Assembly: GCA_015698045.1 (NCBI GenBank)
Contig: BLAL01000162.1
Coordinates: forward strand, 310,001-374,000
DNA: 64,000 nucleotides
Direction of reading: 5' to 3'
Origin: Rhizophagus clarus
Taxonomy: Eukaryota > Glomeromycota > Glomeromycetes > Glomerales > Glomeraceae
The first letter of the stretch is position 1, and every line of letters starts with the position of its first letter. A model generated the notes under the pieces. It saw nothing but the letters and a program-made list of their open reading frames with translations, was not told the origin of the DNA and searched no databases. The translations under genes and the position numbers were made by a program. Positions 25,441 to 36,926 of the stretch are shown here, piece by piece.

Positions 25441-26145
25441 TTGTTATTTCCTAATTTAAACTTTGCTTAATGTGGGGTTTTATTAGTAATGATAGGTTTT
25501 AATGTAGGCGCTGGATATCAGATATTGGTTCGTAAAACCCAAAAATAAATGTCTGTCTGTGAAACCATGATTTAGTTTAATTTATACGTTTACGTACAAA
25601 CTTTCAGATCTAAATTTGGGCCAAAGTTTATTGTTAACCTAGTCAAATTTAGGGTATCAAACCAAAAAAAAAATGGCAAAAACATCTTTATTCGATATAA
25701 TCTATTGGCCGGAATTAACAGTAATTCTGAAAATTTACCATATAAGGGATAGGTGAATTTTACGATATTATTTTACTCATCATGTACAGCGAAACTAACC
25801 TTGAGAAATAACCAGAAGTTCATTAAATTAGGTCTACATTAAAAAAAATTATATCGTCAGAACATGCAAAACAAACAAAATGACTAATTAATTACTTTCT
25901 GACTTTTACCTAGTTTCAGGTAACATAGGATATTGAAGCCTGGCTATTGGTTTTATAGTCTCGCCACTAACAAGACATCGTAATACGTAAAAAGAAAAAT
26001 AATGCGAACTTAATCGCTTCCATAATAATAAGTACTGAAAGAATATCGCTGATAACGGAATAGGTAAATTCTAATAACCAAAATCGAACGAATTCGTTAT
26101 AAACTAATTAATTTACATGCATCACATCACATTAACAAAATGAAT
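25441..26145. other. Non-coding interval right of the Fanzor block
   Basis: No coding exon recognised. It may include the 3' end of the element and the 3' UTR of GPI1. Confidence 0.5.
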
Positions 26146-29100
26146 TCAAACCTGCATGAACAAATAGCTCACTTTTGGTGGCCATGATTCTAATACCGAA
26201 GGATTCATAGAGGGAGAAGTTGAAGGATTTGTCGATAACGATGCAAAATTGGAATTACTAACATCAACCTTTATTCGATTTTTTCTAGCTCTAATAACTT
26301 GATCAGATTCCTCTTCGTTTTGAGAGCTTCGATCAAGTTTTGACGTTGATTTTATATCACTTTTATTATTAATTGCTGAAATGTTGATGAAAGGATTACC
26401 CATTTTGCGCAATCGACTACTCCAAGGCCAAAATGATCTTATCTTTCTAACAACTTTAGCAAAACCATAAGTTGCAAAATAATCCGGATCACATATAACA
26501 AATTTTAATCCACCTAATAATTAATTTATGAATGAACGAATGTTTTATCATCTTGAAACAAATAAATTCAATTTATACCTGGCAATCGATCTGGATCTTT
26601 GAATCGCAACATGATTGCAAATAATGGAAAATGATTTAGGAATGCCAATAACGTTTCCATAACTGCCTGCAAAAAAATCACAGCTACACGACTCTAAAAA
26701 ATTAAATTTTGTTGGAAGAGTAAGTAGTAAGTAACAATATGTTAATATATTCATGATTACTTACAGTTGCAAAGGTAGCATAATAAACTACAACCGTAGG
26801 AAACAAAAATGTTAATAATGTAAATAAGATAGTGCCTAAAAGTAATTGATCCAAGTCATAATCACAGGAATCAATACGATTCCGTAAAGTGTTCCACTTT
26901 TTGCCTATGAAATATAGAAAGAAAACAATTTATATAATTATCATTTTCGATTTTAAAACCAATTAAATCCAATACCTTGAAATAAATTAAATAAAGAATA
27001 AAGTATAGTAAGTTGCCAATTAAAAATCTTCGCAGCAACCATATAAAACAAGTAGATGTGAATTGTCATGAATGATAAGAAGTCTGAAAGTAATGACAGA
27101 ACCATTGATCCACCAAACATCCCAGATAATCCAATTATCCCGATAATAGATGGTGTCAATGGCCCTATGACACCCACACAGTCTATTTATTTAGAAGAAA
27201 TTATTAGTATTGGTTTATTGTAACAAAATTCGAGCTTAATAACAAGAAATACCTTTCCAGAGTTCAATCAGCCGAAGGAAAAGTTCTCCTAAAAAACTAT
27301 CCAATTCACTATTTAATTTCAATCCAGCCGGCCAACCCATCAGCCAATCTATCATTGATACTAATTTTTCTATCGTATAACGCTAAAGTATTAATATAAA
27401 ATAATAAAATTAATTTTAAATTAAAACTTGGAATGATTTTAATAAGGACATTTCTTACATCAAGATAGTCCCTCAAAATGATGTTTGCCACGTACTCACT
27501 ATTATTGACAAGAAAAGAACCGATTGTAAGTCCGATAATAATGTCATTTGCTACAAGCCACATGCTGTTATAAAAGCTATAAATTAAAATAATAAGAAAT
27601 TTTTTTTTTTTAAAAAAAAAAAAATTTAAATGTATTTTATTTGAATTTGCCACCTAATATATTGTGCTCGTGTTGTTGCAGTATTTGTCCAATCCCTTCT
27701 CCTTAGTAACATATATTGCCAAGGCCAAAAGGATGCCTGCTGAAGACGTAAATCAATTTGTTGTGCTATATTAAAATATTATAAATTAGTTTATTAATGA
27801 TAAATTTTAATTAATTTAACACGTTTTAAATAATAGAGTCGCAAAAAATTAACAACTTTGCTTTACATGTCGCGGATAAATCTTTTAGTGCCATTCCATT
27901 AAACATAGAAGAGGGAAATCGCAAATTCAAAATCCATAAAACCATCTCAGCAAATATTCTCACTAACATGAGAAAGACAATTATGGGTTGAACTAGAATC
28001 GGTCGAATAAAGGGTAGTAAATATTTTATTGGATAAAGAACTCCCTTTTTAATAAAAATAGCTGATTGCAACATTGTCTCAGAAACGTTAACGCTATCGC
28101 AATTACGTCTATTGGTGAAAAAACGACATCTATTGATAATGGCCGTTTCAGTCTCAAAAGAAGAATTTATCTAGATCGAAAGGAAAAAAATAATTTTGCA
28201 AATTAAACTGCAAATTAAATGCAACTTAAAATGAATTCTACATCACTAACCTGATTTAGAATAAGTCTCATATCATTAATTTGCGTTCGCTGTTTTCCCG
28301 AACGTAAACGAGTGTTAATTATTTTTTTCACGTTTTTCATGGTAAATGAATCTTGATCAACTTTGTGCCCGCTATTTTGTTGAATATCTAATATTAACGG
28401 TTCAAGTGAAATGTATTGAAGTCTAGTTGGATTTGGTTGTTTATAAAAAATGATTTCCGAACTGACATCTGAATAACGATATCCACAACAATAAATTGAT
28501 CTTGATAAATAAAAAAAAAAAAAATTTAAAATTGTCAAGTTTAGACGTAAAAAATATTGGAGCTTATACTGAAAATTTTTTTTTTTCAAATAAATGAAAA
28601 AAAAAAATAAGGTGGTGGTGGTTAAGTAATGGTGAATACGGTAGATTGCTTTTACCTTAAAAAAGGCATGTTATTATTTTGCAATTGGATTGTCATCCAT
28701 AAATTCGCTGTTTTCCTTTTATCTGCAACACCTATATAAACAAATGATCCACTAAAGAAATCGATAAATTAACGCAAAAAAAAATAATAATAAACTTATT
28801 TACCTTCTGCATTGAGTATATTTCCTCCTTCTCCATTAGTATCAAATAAAGTAGTCAAAACGCCCAAAACTATTGGAGGTGCTCCGCACACCTTGCCCAT
28901 ATATACAAAAGATGAACTAGTATCTGTTGATAAAGCAGATAATGTGGCTTCTAGGTCATTAAGCTTAAATCAATTTTGGAATATAAGTAAATTATATGAC
29001 TTATTTAACATAAATATTAAATTATAATATCGCTTACTTTCACATCCGAGATCACAGCAGCAATACAAGTGGTAAAACTACGAATGTTCCAGCCGACCAA

Positions 29101-29175
29101 GAATCCTGCTTTAGTTCGCGGAGTGCATACATGCGCCGGCCAAAATATTTTTGATACAGCTCCCGGCGTGTTCAT
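26146..29175 (-). CDS. GPI1: GPI-GlcNAc transferase complex subunit Gpi1 (PIG-Q)
   Basis: Twelve minus-strand exons: 29038-29175, 28804-28963, 28656-28731, 28251-28500, 27867-28170, 27654-27765, 27459-27576, 27253-27382, 26976-27182, 26765-26904, 26579-26693, 26146-26513; about 705 residues. Gpi1 supports the ER enzyme that adds GlcNAc to phosphatidylinositol, the first step of GPI-anchor synthesis. The N-terminus has the fungal [20 protein letters not shown]. Later blocks are [53 protein letters not shown], and the hallmark [15 protein letters not shown] followed by [18 protein letters not shown]. The gene closes with [10 protein letters not shown] and a polar tail. The exon 5 donor T|GTAAAG gives the conserved SATSQQIDLRL. 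The last residues MQV are followed by a stop, but MQ|GTTTGA could also be a donor, so a further exon is not excluded. Confidence 0.92.
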
Positions 29176-29318
29176 TATAGCGTGATTATGATAATTTACA
29201 TATAAATCTAGAAAAGAAAATAAAAGAAATGATCAATACAAATATTTAATACAGTAACATTATAAAAAGTCTATATTTGTAATCAACCTCTAAATAGCTA
29301 TGCAAAAAAATAGTTCTG

Positions 29319-29759
29319 TCAGAAACTTCCTCTTCTTTGAAGATGTTCACGTGCTGAAGTTCTATATGGGTAACCGTTATTCTTTAAAAAATGAAAAATC
29401 AGAACAATATCAACATAATATACTAAGAAATTACACAATAAATTAGCGCTTACTCTTTTTGACTCGTAATCTGCAATTCTATAAAGAGGAATAAATATAA
29501 GAAGGAATAGTAAGCTAAGTCCAAATAGTACGTAAAGAAGGTGACGCTAAAGTAATAAACATTTAATAATTACTAAATTGAAATGCCATTTTAAGGCGAG
29601 ATCTAACTGATACTACGACACAGTAAATATATAAAGTACCTTATGAGTAGTTGACGGAATGTCGTCGATTGTTTCGTATAACTTATTCACCAAATTATTG
29701 TGACAAGCAATATAACCGACTCCAAAAGAGGCTATGGTACCCAGAAGGTACGCGTGCAT
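29319..29759 (-). CDS. Small two-TM protein (91 residues), function unknown
   Basis: Exons 29640-29759, 29454-29546, 29319-29381. It begins MHAYLLGTIASFGVGYIA (first hydrophobic segment), followed by a hydrophilic loop with NKLYETIDDIPSTTHK. The second TM helix is LLYVLFGLSLLFLLIFIPLY, and the basic tail ends SAREHLQRRGSF. Phases close at both introns. It lies head-to-tail upstream of GPI1, 143 bases away. I first read it as the N-terminus of Gpi1, but phases fail and Gpi1 has its own start. No family recognised. Confidence 0.6.
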
Positions 29760-30088
29760 AAGTAATGGCGCGTTGCCTAATAACTAATAGTAAAGTTCGC
29801 CACTGAATAAACAAAAAAAGAATTTTTTTCGAAATAAATCCCCGGTATAATTAATATTCCCTATTCAGTTATGTAATGTCAATCCGCCAATCTGTCAATC
29901 AATAGTCAGTATAAAACAGTGCATTTTTTGAATTGCGAATTTTACAAACAAGTTTACATAAACATTGTAAATTTTATTAAGGAAAAATAATATTTTAATA
30001 TAAAGAGAATAAAAAAAAAAGTTATTTAGGTAATACTGCTATTTTAGCTGTGAATTACAATTACAAATATACATATGATTATTTTCAA
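29760..30088. other. Non-coding interval
   Basis: Promoter of the two-TM gene and 3' UTR of HSP20, A+T-rich; nothing else seen. Confidence 0.5.
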
Positions 30089-30655
30089 TTATTCAATAGC
30101 AATTTGTTTTCCACTTCTTTCAACTTTGGGAACAACAATCGACAAGAGACCATCCTTATAAGAAGCTTTCACGTTTTCTGGATCAATTCTGCCAGGAAAT
30201 TGGAATGAACGCTGAAAATGACCTCTTACTCTTTCAGAAGTCCAAAAAGTTGGTTTGATTCCAGTACTAACAGTATTACTGGTTTCTACAGCTACGGCAT
30301 CAGAAGTGTCGGTTCCGGTAGATTCTGTGGTACCACTAGTATCAACAGTTCGCATTCCCTCGGCAGAGGCCGCAGTTCCTTGCTCAATTTTACCCTTCAT
30401 AATTAAAGTACCATCGTCTAAGAATTCTACAGATAAATCTTCCTTTTTCATGCCAGGTACTTCAGCTTCAACGACATAGTTTTTATCATTTTCTAAAACG
30501 TCAACAGAGGGGCGAAAGAAACTTTGTTGATCAGATAATGTAGGAAAAGAAGCAGGAAAGCGACGGGCAACATTAAATAGTGGTTCGTCTAATAATGAAA
30601 ATGCTCGACTAATATCTTGAGTGAGTGATGGGAAAACACGATTAATAAGAGGCAT
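30089..30655 (-). CDS. Small heat-shock protein (HSP20/alpha-crystallin, fungal HSP30-like)
   Basis: Single exon, 188 residues. Small heat-shock proteins are ATP-independent holdases that keep unfolding proteins soluble. The alpha-crystallin domain starts at FFRPSVDVLENDKNYVVEAE and PGMKKEDLSV. It is interrupted by a Ser/Thr/Gly-rich insert of about 45 residues (roughly residues 95-140), then resumes with WTSERVRGHFQRSFQFPGRI and DGLLSIVVPKVE. The WxSER...GxFxRxFxFP pattern is that of fungal HSP30-type proteins, which also carry inserts at this loop. The lack of introns in an intron-rich region suits a stress gene whose transcripts must escape splicing block. A TATA box lies about 40 bases upstream. 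Confidence 0.93.
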   Translation of the reverse strand: MPLINRVFPSLTQDISRAFSLLDEPLFNVARRFPASFPTLSDQQSFFRPSVDVLENDKNYVVEAEVPGMKKEDLSVEFLDDGTLIMKGKIEQGTAASAEGMRTVDTSGTTESTGTDTSDAVAVETSNTVSTGIKPTFWTSERVRGHFQRSFQFPGRIDPENVKASYKDGLLSIVVPKVERSGKQIAIE

Positions 30656-30693
30656 TTTGATAAAGATACGACGTTCTTGATTTAAAAAAATGT

Positions 30694-30701
30694 TATTTAT
30701 A
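30694..30701 (-). promoter_or_regulatory. TATA box of HSP20
   Basis: Reads TATAAATA on the minus strand, 39-46 bases before the HSP20 start codon. No textbook heat-shock element is clear; two AGAA units at about 30722-30735 (gaaattgctagaa) could form a gapped half. Confidence 0.45.
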
Positions 30702-30801
30702 TGTACTTAAAAATCTACACTAGAAATTGCTAGAATATCACTATTTGTAATACGCATTTTTTAGCTATATCCGGGAAACTTTGATAAAAGAAAAATTATT
30801 A

Positions 30802-30809
30802 TCACGTGA
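30802..30809. promoter_or_regulatory. TCACGTGA palindrome in the HSP20/CCT2 promoter
   Basis: Full 8-bp palindrome tcacgtga, 76 bases before the CCT2 start and about 147 before HSP20. It matches bHLH sites of the Cbf1 type (RTCACRTG). Confidence 0.5.
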
Positions 30810-30884
30810 TTCACACTGTCACAATTGACTAATTCTGATTGTCATCCAAAATCTAACAGATCTTCTTTCGCTCTTCGTTATATC

Positions 30885-33536
30885 ATGGTTAGTGCTTAAC
30901 GAAAAAAAATTTTTTTATCCTTTTTTACTTGAGATCTTAATACTCTATTTACAGTCTTTAGCACCCGTACAAATTTTTAAGGATGAGGCAACAGAGGAAC
31001 GCGCTGAAAACGCGCGGTTGGTAAGTTATCATCACTTTTTATAATAAAAGTCCAACCACTCATTTTTTTTTTTTTTACTTAGTCTTCTTTTGTTGGAGCG
31101 ATTGCTATTGGCGACCTAGTAAAGAGTACATTAGGACCAAAGGGAATGGTATGAAGAAAACAACCGATCAGGTTTGCGCTATCGCATGATTATATTCCCG
31201 ATATTTAATATGTAGTCAATAATTTTCTTTTTTTGTAGGATAAGATCTTACAATCGATGACTCAGGGAGATATAATGGTAACAAATGATGGTGCTACAAT
31301 ACTCAAGAATATTGCTCTTGATAACGCAGCTGCTAAGGTTTTAGTTAGTATCCTTGTGATCTATGCGATATATTAAAGTGACTTATCCTGGAGATTCAGA
31401 TGCATAGATGCATTGCAGAATTTACAATAGAAATTTGATTCATTTTTACTCGCAAACCTGTCCTTAACTTTAATTCAGATATATCAAAAGTTCAAGATGA
31501 TGAGGTTGGTGATGGGACAACATCAGTTTGTGTACTTGCAGCAGAATTGTTGCGCGAAGCTGAAAAACTCGTGAATCGAAAAATCCATCCTCAAACTATC
31601 ATTGAAGGTTACCGTATTGCTAGTGCTGTAGCATTTAAAGCCTTAGAGGCATCCGCCGTTGACAATGGGTAATTTTCTAATAATTATTTTCGTACTTTCA
31701 TTTATATCAATGTATTTATCAGCTATAACGTTTGTTTCAGAGCGAATCCGGAAAATTTTCGCAGGGATTTAATTAATATTGCTCGAACCACTTTGAGTTC
31801 TAAAGTTTTATCGCAAGATAAAGATTATTTTGCTAATCTTGCTGTTGACGCTGTTTTAAGGCTTAAAGTAATGATTTAACTTCTACGTTTAAAGTATATA
31901 GATGTTTCATATATTGAAATGTCCAAAATGATTTATTTCATGTGATTAAATTTGCGTAGGGCAGTACAAATCTTGAACACATTCAAATCATCAAAAAGGT
32001 TGGCGGCAGACTTATTGACTCCTATCTTGATGAAGGTTAGTAAGTTATTATATTTTTATTTCATCATACGTCTAAGTACTAAATTATTTTTATATTTTGT
32101 AGGATTTATCCTTGATAAAAAGATCGGAGTTAACCAGCCAAAGAGGATCGAAAACGCAAAAATTTTGATTGCAAATACACGTTTGTGTTATTTATTTTGA
32201 TTGAATAAATGTACTTCGTAAAATATTTAGTTAATTTTATAAAATATAATTAGCGATGGATACCGACAAGATTAAAATCTTCGGGGCACGTGTTCGCGTT
32301 GATGCTACTGGCAAGTTGGCAGAATTGGAAAGAGCCGAACGTGTATGTCTTTATTTAAATATTTATTAAAATTTAATAAGTGTTTAATAATCTTGTAAAA
32401 TTGACAGGACAAAATGAAGGAAAAAGTTGAAAAAATCAAATCGCATGGCATAAATTGTTTTGTTAATCGTCAATTGATATATAATTGGCCCGAACAATTA
32501 TTTGCCGATTCTAGTATCATGTCAATTGAGCATGCAGACTTTGATGGCGTTGAACGGTTAGCTTTAGTTACTGGTAAGTTTGTAAGAAGCGTTCGGGCAT
32601 TCTTAAATTTTTATTATAATATTATATACATACTTAATTAGGCGGCGAAATTGCATCAACGTTTGATCATCCCGAACTTGTAAAGCTTGGCCATTGTGAT
32701 CTTATCGAAGAAACTATCATTGGAGAAGACAAGGTTTTTTTCTCTCAACTTCAAGGTATACTTGTGCTTATCTAATTAGTTTTTAATTATAGTTGATTAA
32801 GTTTTCTGGAGTAGCCGCCGGTGAAGCATGCACGATTGTATTGCGTGGTGCTACAAATCAATTGCTAGATGAAGCCGAACGATCTTTGCATGATGCATTG
32901 AGTGTGTTGTCACAAACTGTAAAGGAAACACGTACAGTGCTAGGTGGAGGTTGTTCAGAAATGTTAATGTCTAAAGTAGTTGATGAAATAGCAGCAAAAA
33001 CTGCTGGTAAGAAAGCTATTGCAATTGAATCTTTTGCAAAAGCTTTAAGACAAGTGAGTACGATTCTATTATTATTATTTTTTTTTTTTTTTATAAAAGC
33101 TTGTCATAAATGAATGATTTTTATCATTTTAAATCAGATCCCTACTATTTTGGCTGATAATGCTGGTTATGATAGTGCAGATCTAGTTTCTAGATTGCGA
33201 GCTGCTCATAATGAGGGGAAGTCTACGTATGGATTAGGTGAGCAACTTTATGGTAATCTATTTTTTATTTATTTGCGTTATATATTAATATTTTCTTTTT
33301 TTTTTAGATATGGAAAACAACAATATTGGAGATATGCGTGAAAATGGGGTCACTGAATCATTCAAACTTAAACAACAAATTTTAATTAGTGCATCAGAAG
33401 CTGCAGAAATGATTTTACGTGTAGATGACATTATTCGATGTGCGCCGAGGTACGTCAAATTTTTTTTCGTAATTAATCTTAAACTAAATTATTAACGAAA
33501 CATCATAATATTTGTAGGAAACGTGAGGGACAATAA
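30885..33536 (+). CDS. CCT2: T-complex protein 1 subunit beta (CCT2)
   Basis: Fifteen exons: 30885-30887, 30955-31020, 31083-31148, 31239-31347, 31479-31668, 31741-31867, 31960-32035, 32103-32180, 32254-32342, 32408-32573, 32642-32733, 32793-33053, 33138-33237, 33308-33449, 33518-33536; about 527 residues, the usual length for CCT2. This is one of eight subunits of the cytosolic chaperonin that folds actin and tubulin. The beta-type N-terminus [20 protein letters not shown] is followed by the ATP-site motifs LGPKGMDKIL and [10 protein letters not shown]. Later come [10 protein letters not shown] and [15 protein letters not shown], and the tail RCAPRKREGQ. Exon 1 is the ATG alone; the intron begins immediately after it. 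Exon 4 ends VLV-A|, giving [12 protein letters not shown]. Confidence 0.96.
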
Positions 33537-33615
33537 AAAAATTAGATATTTATGGATTGCGTAGTATTGTACTTTACTATATATATTAATAATTTGAAAT
33601 AAATAAAGCTGTTTT

Positions 33616-33623
33616 TCACGTGA
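33616..33623. promoter_or_regulatory. TCACGTGA palindrome upstream of PHS1
   Basis: tcacgtga, about 156 bases before the PHS1 start and 80 bases past the CCT2 stop. Confidence 0.4.
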
Positions 33624-33778
33624 TTCTTACTTACAAATAATAGAGTTCGGGCCGAAACGCGACAGCGCGTGTCAGATGTAAATCATTTCTTTATCTAATT
33701 TCCCCTAATTAACCTGTAAAATATTATGTTACGATGTTCAGTGTGTTGTGTTGCTGCAAAAAATTTTTTGTTTCCGTA

Positions 33779-34738
33779 ATGTCTTCAGAAACTAAAGCAA
33801 AAACTCCAAGTGGTAACAGTAAAATTGACAGGAGAGCGAAAGGAAGTTTAAATAGTTACTTAATAATTTATAATGCAGCTTCATGGGCTGGTTGGACTTT
33901 TGTTCTTACAGTATCTGTTTTGGAGTTATTTAAAAATGGAGGAGACGTTACAAAATTATATGATACAATTGGATGGACATTAACGCTAGTACAAACTTGT
34001 GCTATCTTGGAGGTATAGTCAGCTTATTATTGTATATTAAATTTTTGTAAAATTAACAGTTTTTGACTTTGCTATACAGATATTTCATATTCTTTTAGGT
34101 AATTTTTTAATTCAATCAAATTTCGAATCGAATCAAATGGATCACATTTATTCATTAACCATTTAATTTATAGGACTTGTAAGATCTCCTCTTATAACTA
34201 CAATGATTCAAGTTGCTTCACGATTAATTCTCGTTTGGTTAATTGTGTATAAATTTCCGGAGGTAAATACATTCACTACTTAAAAAAAATTTGTATCAAA
34301 ATTATTAAAGTTATAAATTTTTTCAAGGTAAGATCCCACTGGGCATTTACAAGCATGACAATTGCATGGAGTATAATTGAATGTATTCGGTACGCATTTT
34401 ATGGATTAAATCTTATGGGAAGTCAACCAGAATGGTTGTTATGGTGCAGGTAATTTCTTCTTGATCTTTTTTTTTATTTACCTTTGATAAATTATTAATT
34501 GAATCCGCCCTTTCGTAAAAGATATACATTTTTTTTTATACTATATCCTGTTGGAGCAGGTAGTGAGTCAATATTAGTATTCGAATCGTTACCATTTGCT
34601 ATAAAGATTAGTCAATCTTATTATTGGATATTGGTTACATTATTATTGATTTATGTACCAGGATTTTATATAATGTATACTCATATGATCAGTCAACGTA
34701 GAAAAACTTTTGGCAAAGGAAAAGTAAAGAAAAATTAA
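33779..34738 (+). CDS. PHS1: Very-long-chain 3-hydroxyacyl-CoA dehydratase (PHS1/HACD)
   Basis: Exons 33779-34012, 34080-34098, 34174-34262, 34328-34449, 34522-34738; about 226 residues. It performs the third step of very-long-chain fatty acid elongation in the ER membrane. Hydrophobic helices span the protein. The active-site Tyr lies in IECIRYAFYG and the Glu in LYPVGAGSESILVFESL, as in the family. The C-terminus is a lysine-rich ER-retention-like tail (GKVKKN). Exon 2 is only 19 bases. An in-frame upstream ATG at 33734 would add 15 Cys/Phe-rich residues; the second ATG gives the more usual N-terminus. Confidence 0.92.
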
Positions 34739-34957
34739 TGATCATACAAATGCATTATGTTAAAAGATATTTAAGTATTTATTAAAATTTTTCAAACAAT
34801 TTAGTTGATTAACTCATGTTACTATAACTAAATTTGTGATTACTTCTAATTTTATTCGCTGATAGATCTAGTATTTCATAAATTTATTGGTTTTTTTTTA
34901 AAAAAAAATTCTTATAAATAAATATTGTTTTTTAAAGTTCGAAAATGAAGTTGTTCT

Positions 34958-36507
34958 TTATCCAAAGGTAAATTGAGAACCACCACCACCAGGAGGCCTC
35001 AAAATACTAATAACAAAGTTTTGAATTAATATCTGAATTAATATAAGTTAACGTCGTCAAAAGATATAGCTCGCTACTCACCGACTTGAAGGTTTAACAG
35101 AAGAACGTGGTGGTGGATTACCTCCATCGTCACCCAATTCAACGGATGATTCGAACTGAGATTTTCCTCGTCTTTTCGAGGATCCTGATATGGAAGAATT
35201 ATCATATTGTGAATCGTCATCTCCAATAGAGAATTGAGAAACATTCTTATTTGAATTAAACCTGCGTGTGTCTGGAAAAAAAATTGTTAATAACCAAATT
35301 CAAATTACAAAGTAAATAAATTACTAATGTATTTACTTACTATCTTCGGAAGTGATGTCATTATCACCAAAAAACGAAGAAGTTTTACCACCAGTGCCTC
35401 CAGGTTGATTGACGCGACTATAAAGGCGCTTGCCGCGTTGAACGTCTAGAAATTTTTTTAAAAAGTATTCAATGAACAAACTTAAATTATATCTAATAAT
35501 AAAATAATGTATTTACTTACTACCCTCATAAGTATCACTACTCATATCATCAAAGATAGTAGATTTACCACCAGTGCCGCCCGGTTGATTGACGCGACTA
35601 GATGTATGAACAGGTCGACGACCAGACGGTACTTCTTGTTCTATATTTATTTCGTGTTAAATTGTATAAATTTTTTCTTTTTTTCTATTTTCTTTTTTTT
35701 TTAAAAAAGGAAAAAAAAAAAAAAAATACAAATCTTACGGTTAAGGTTCATTTTCGCAATATTAGCAGCCAAATGATCAGTTTTGCCAAATGGATTGAGA
35801 TGAGCAGATGAAATATTGCGTATCGCATCAATTTGTCTATCACTAACGATAGGCCAAGAGTTCTTATCGGAAATTCTGTATGATATATTTAATAATTAAT
35901 TACAGTGGGCAATTATATTTAAAGCGCAATAATTCAAATATTTACAATCTAAGTTGTTTCAAGGCAGATGCTTGATCCCAATATACACGCTTTTAATTAA
36001 ATAAATTAATATTAAATGAGATCAATAAATTACAAAGATCACAAAGATCATGTTATGAGATGATCACATACAATGGAAGAGATTCTGTCACCTTCAAATG
36101 ATGCGGAAGTAATCTACGATATGAAATAAATTAATGTCACGGTTAACCCATATGTACTAAATAAAAATACATATTCTTAACATAGAACTTACGGTAGGAA
36201 TTACAACTTGATTGTCAATTGTATATCGACTATCTACACCTGGTACAATCCAAGCACCATCACCACTAACAAAATTAATTGTAGTTTCTGATTCTTCAAC
36301 AATAGAATTTTCTCCGATAGTTTGGATAATCACTTTTTCTTTTACACTAATTATGCGAGAGTCGTATGCTGCAGAAAGAAACTGTCTAACAGCATCATAA
36401 CCTCTCGCACCAGAAGCAGTTGGTACGAAAACAAATGAAGCAGTGTCAGTGAAATGATCACCATCACGTTGCTTTTTGTATTGTTCCCAAACTTCTCCAA
36501 TGGCCAT
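34958..36507 (-). CDS. NTF2-like domain protein with Jupiter/HN1-type PGG motifs
   Basis: Exons 36193-36507, 36072-36113, 35946-35989, 35739-35875, 35521-35640, 35341-35445, 35082-35271, 34958-35006; about 333 residues. The first ~135 residues look like an NTF2/SnoaL cone (AIGEVWEQYKKQRDGDHFTD, then beta strands ending RVYWDQASALKQL). The rest is disordered and holds three glycine motifs: SRVNQPGGTGGKSTIFDD, SRVNQPGGTGGKTSSFFGD, and the C-terminal SSRILRPPGGGGSQFTFG. The last closely matches animal JPT1/HN1 and Drosophila Jupiter (SSRVLRPPGGGSNFSLG), which associate with microtubules. The pairing of these parts suggests a microtubule- or transport-linked adaptor; that is inference. Confidence 0.85.
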
Positions 36508-36926
36508 TCGTATTCTAATTTGAATCTTCGTCTAATATGAAAATAAATATAATATATATCGTCGTATTTGCTAAGAAGTTTGTTTCAAATTTAATAATAG
36601 AAACTTACAAATTTAAGTGAAAATACGCGTTTTCGAAAAATGAGAAAAAATACTATATTTTTTTTTTTGACAATGAAACATATTATATTTGAACGTGGTC
36701 AGTGGTCACACTTAATGAACGTAAATATGGAATAAGTCGCATCTCATTTTCGCAAGTACAAATAATAACCAAAAAACCAAATAAACCAAATTGTCCTCGT
36801 GATGGCACAAACTTTATTTTAACGAGTAAATGGTACCATCTAAAAACCTAGACATTAAATAGCAAAGTTTTATTGATTTTTTATTCCTTTCCTTCTTCTT
36901 GTTGCTAAATTTAAATCTTAATTTAG
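36508..36926. other. Non-coding interval
   Basis: Promoter of the NTF2-like gene and 3' end of the Oca-like gene; nothing else recognised. Confidence 0.45.

Noticed and set aside
29319..29759. Treating the two-TM protein as the N-terminus of Gpi1
   Set aside because: No splice joins it to Gpi1 in phase, and Gpi1 has its own typical N-terminus (KIFWPAH) after an ATG at 29175.
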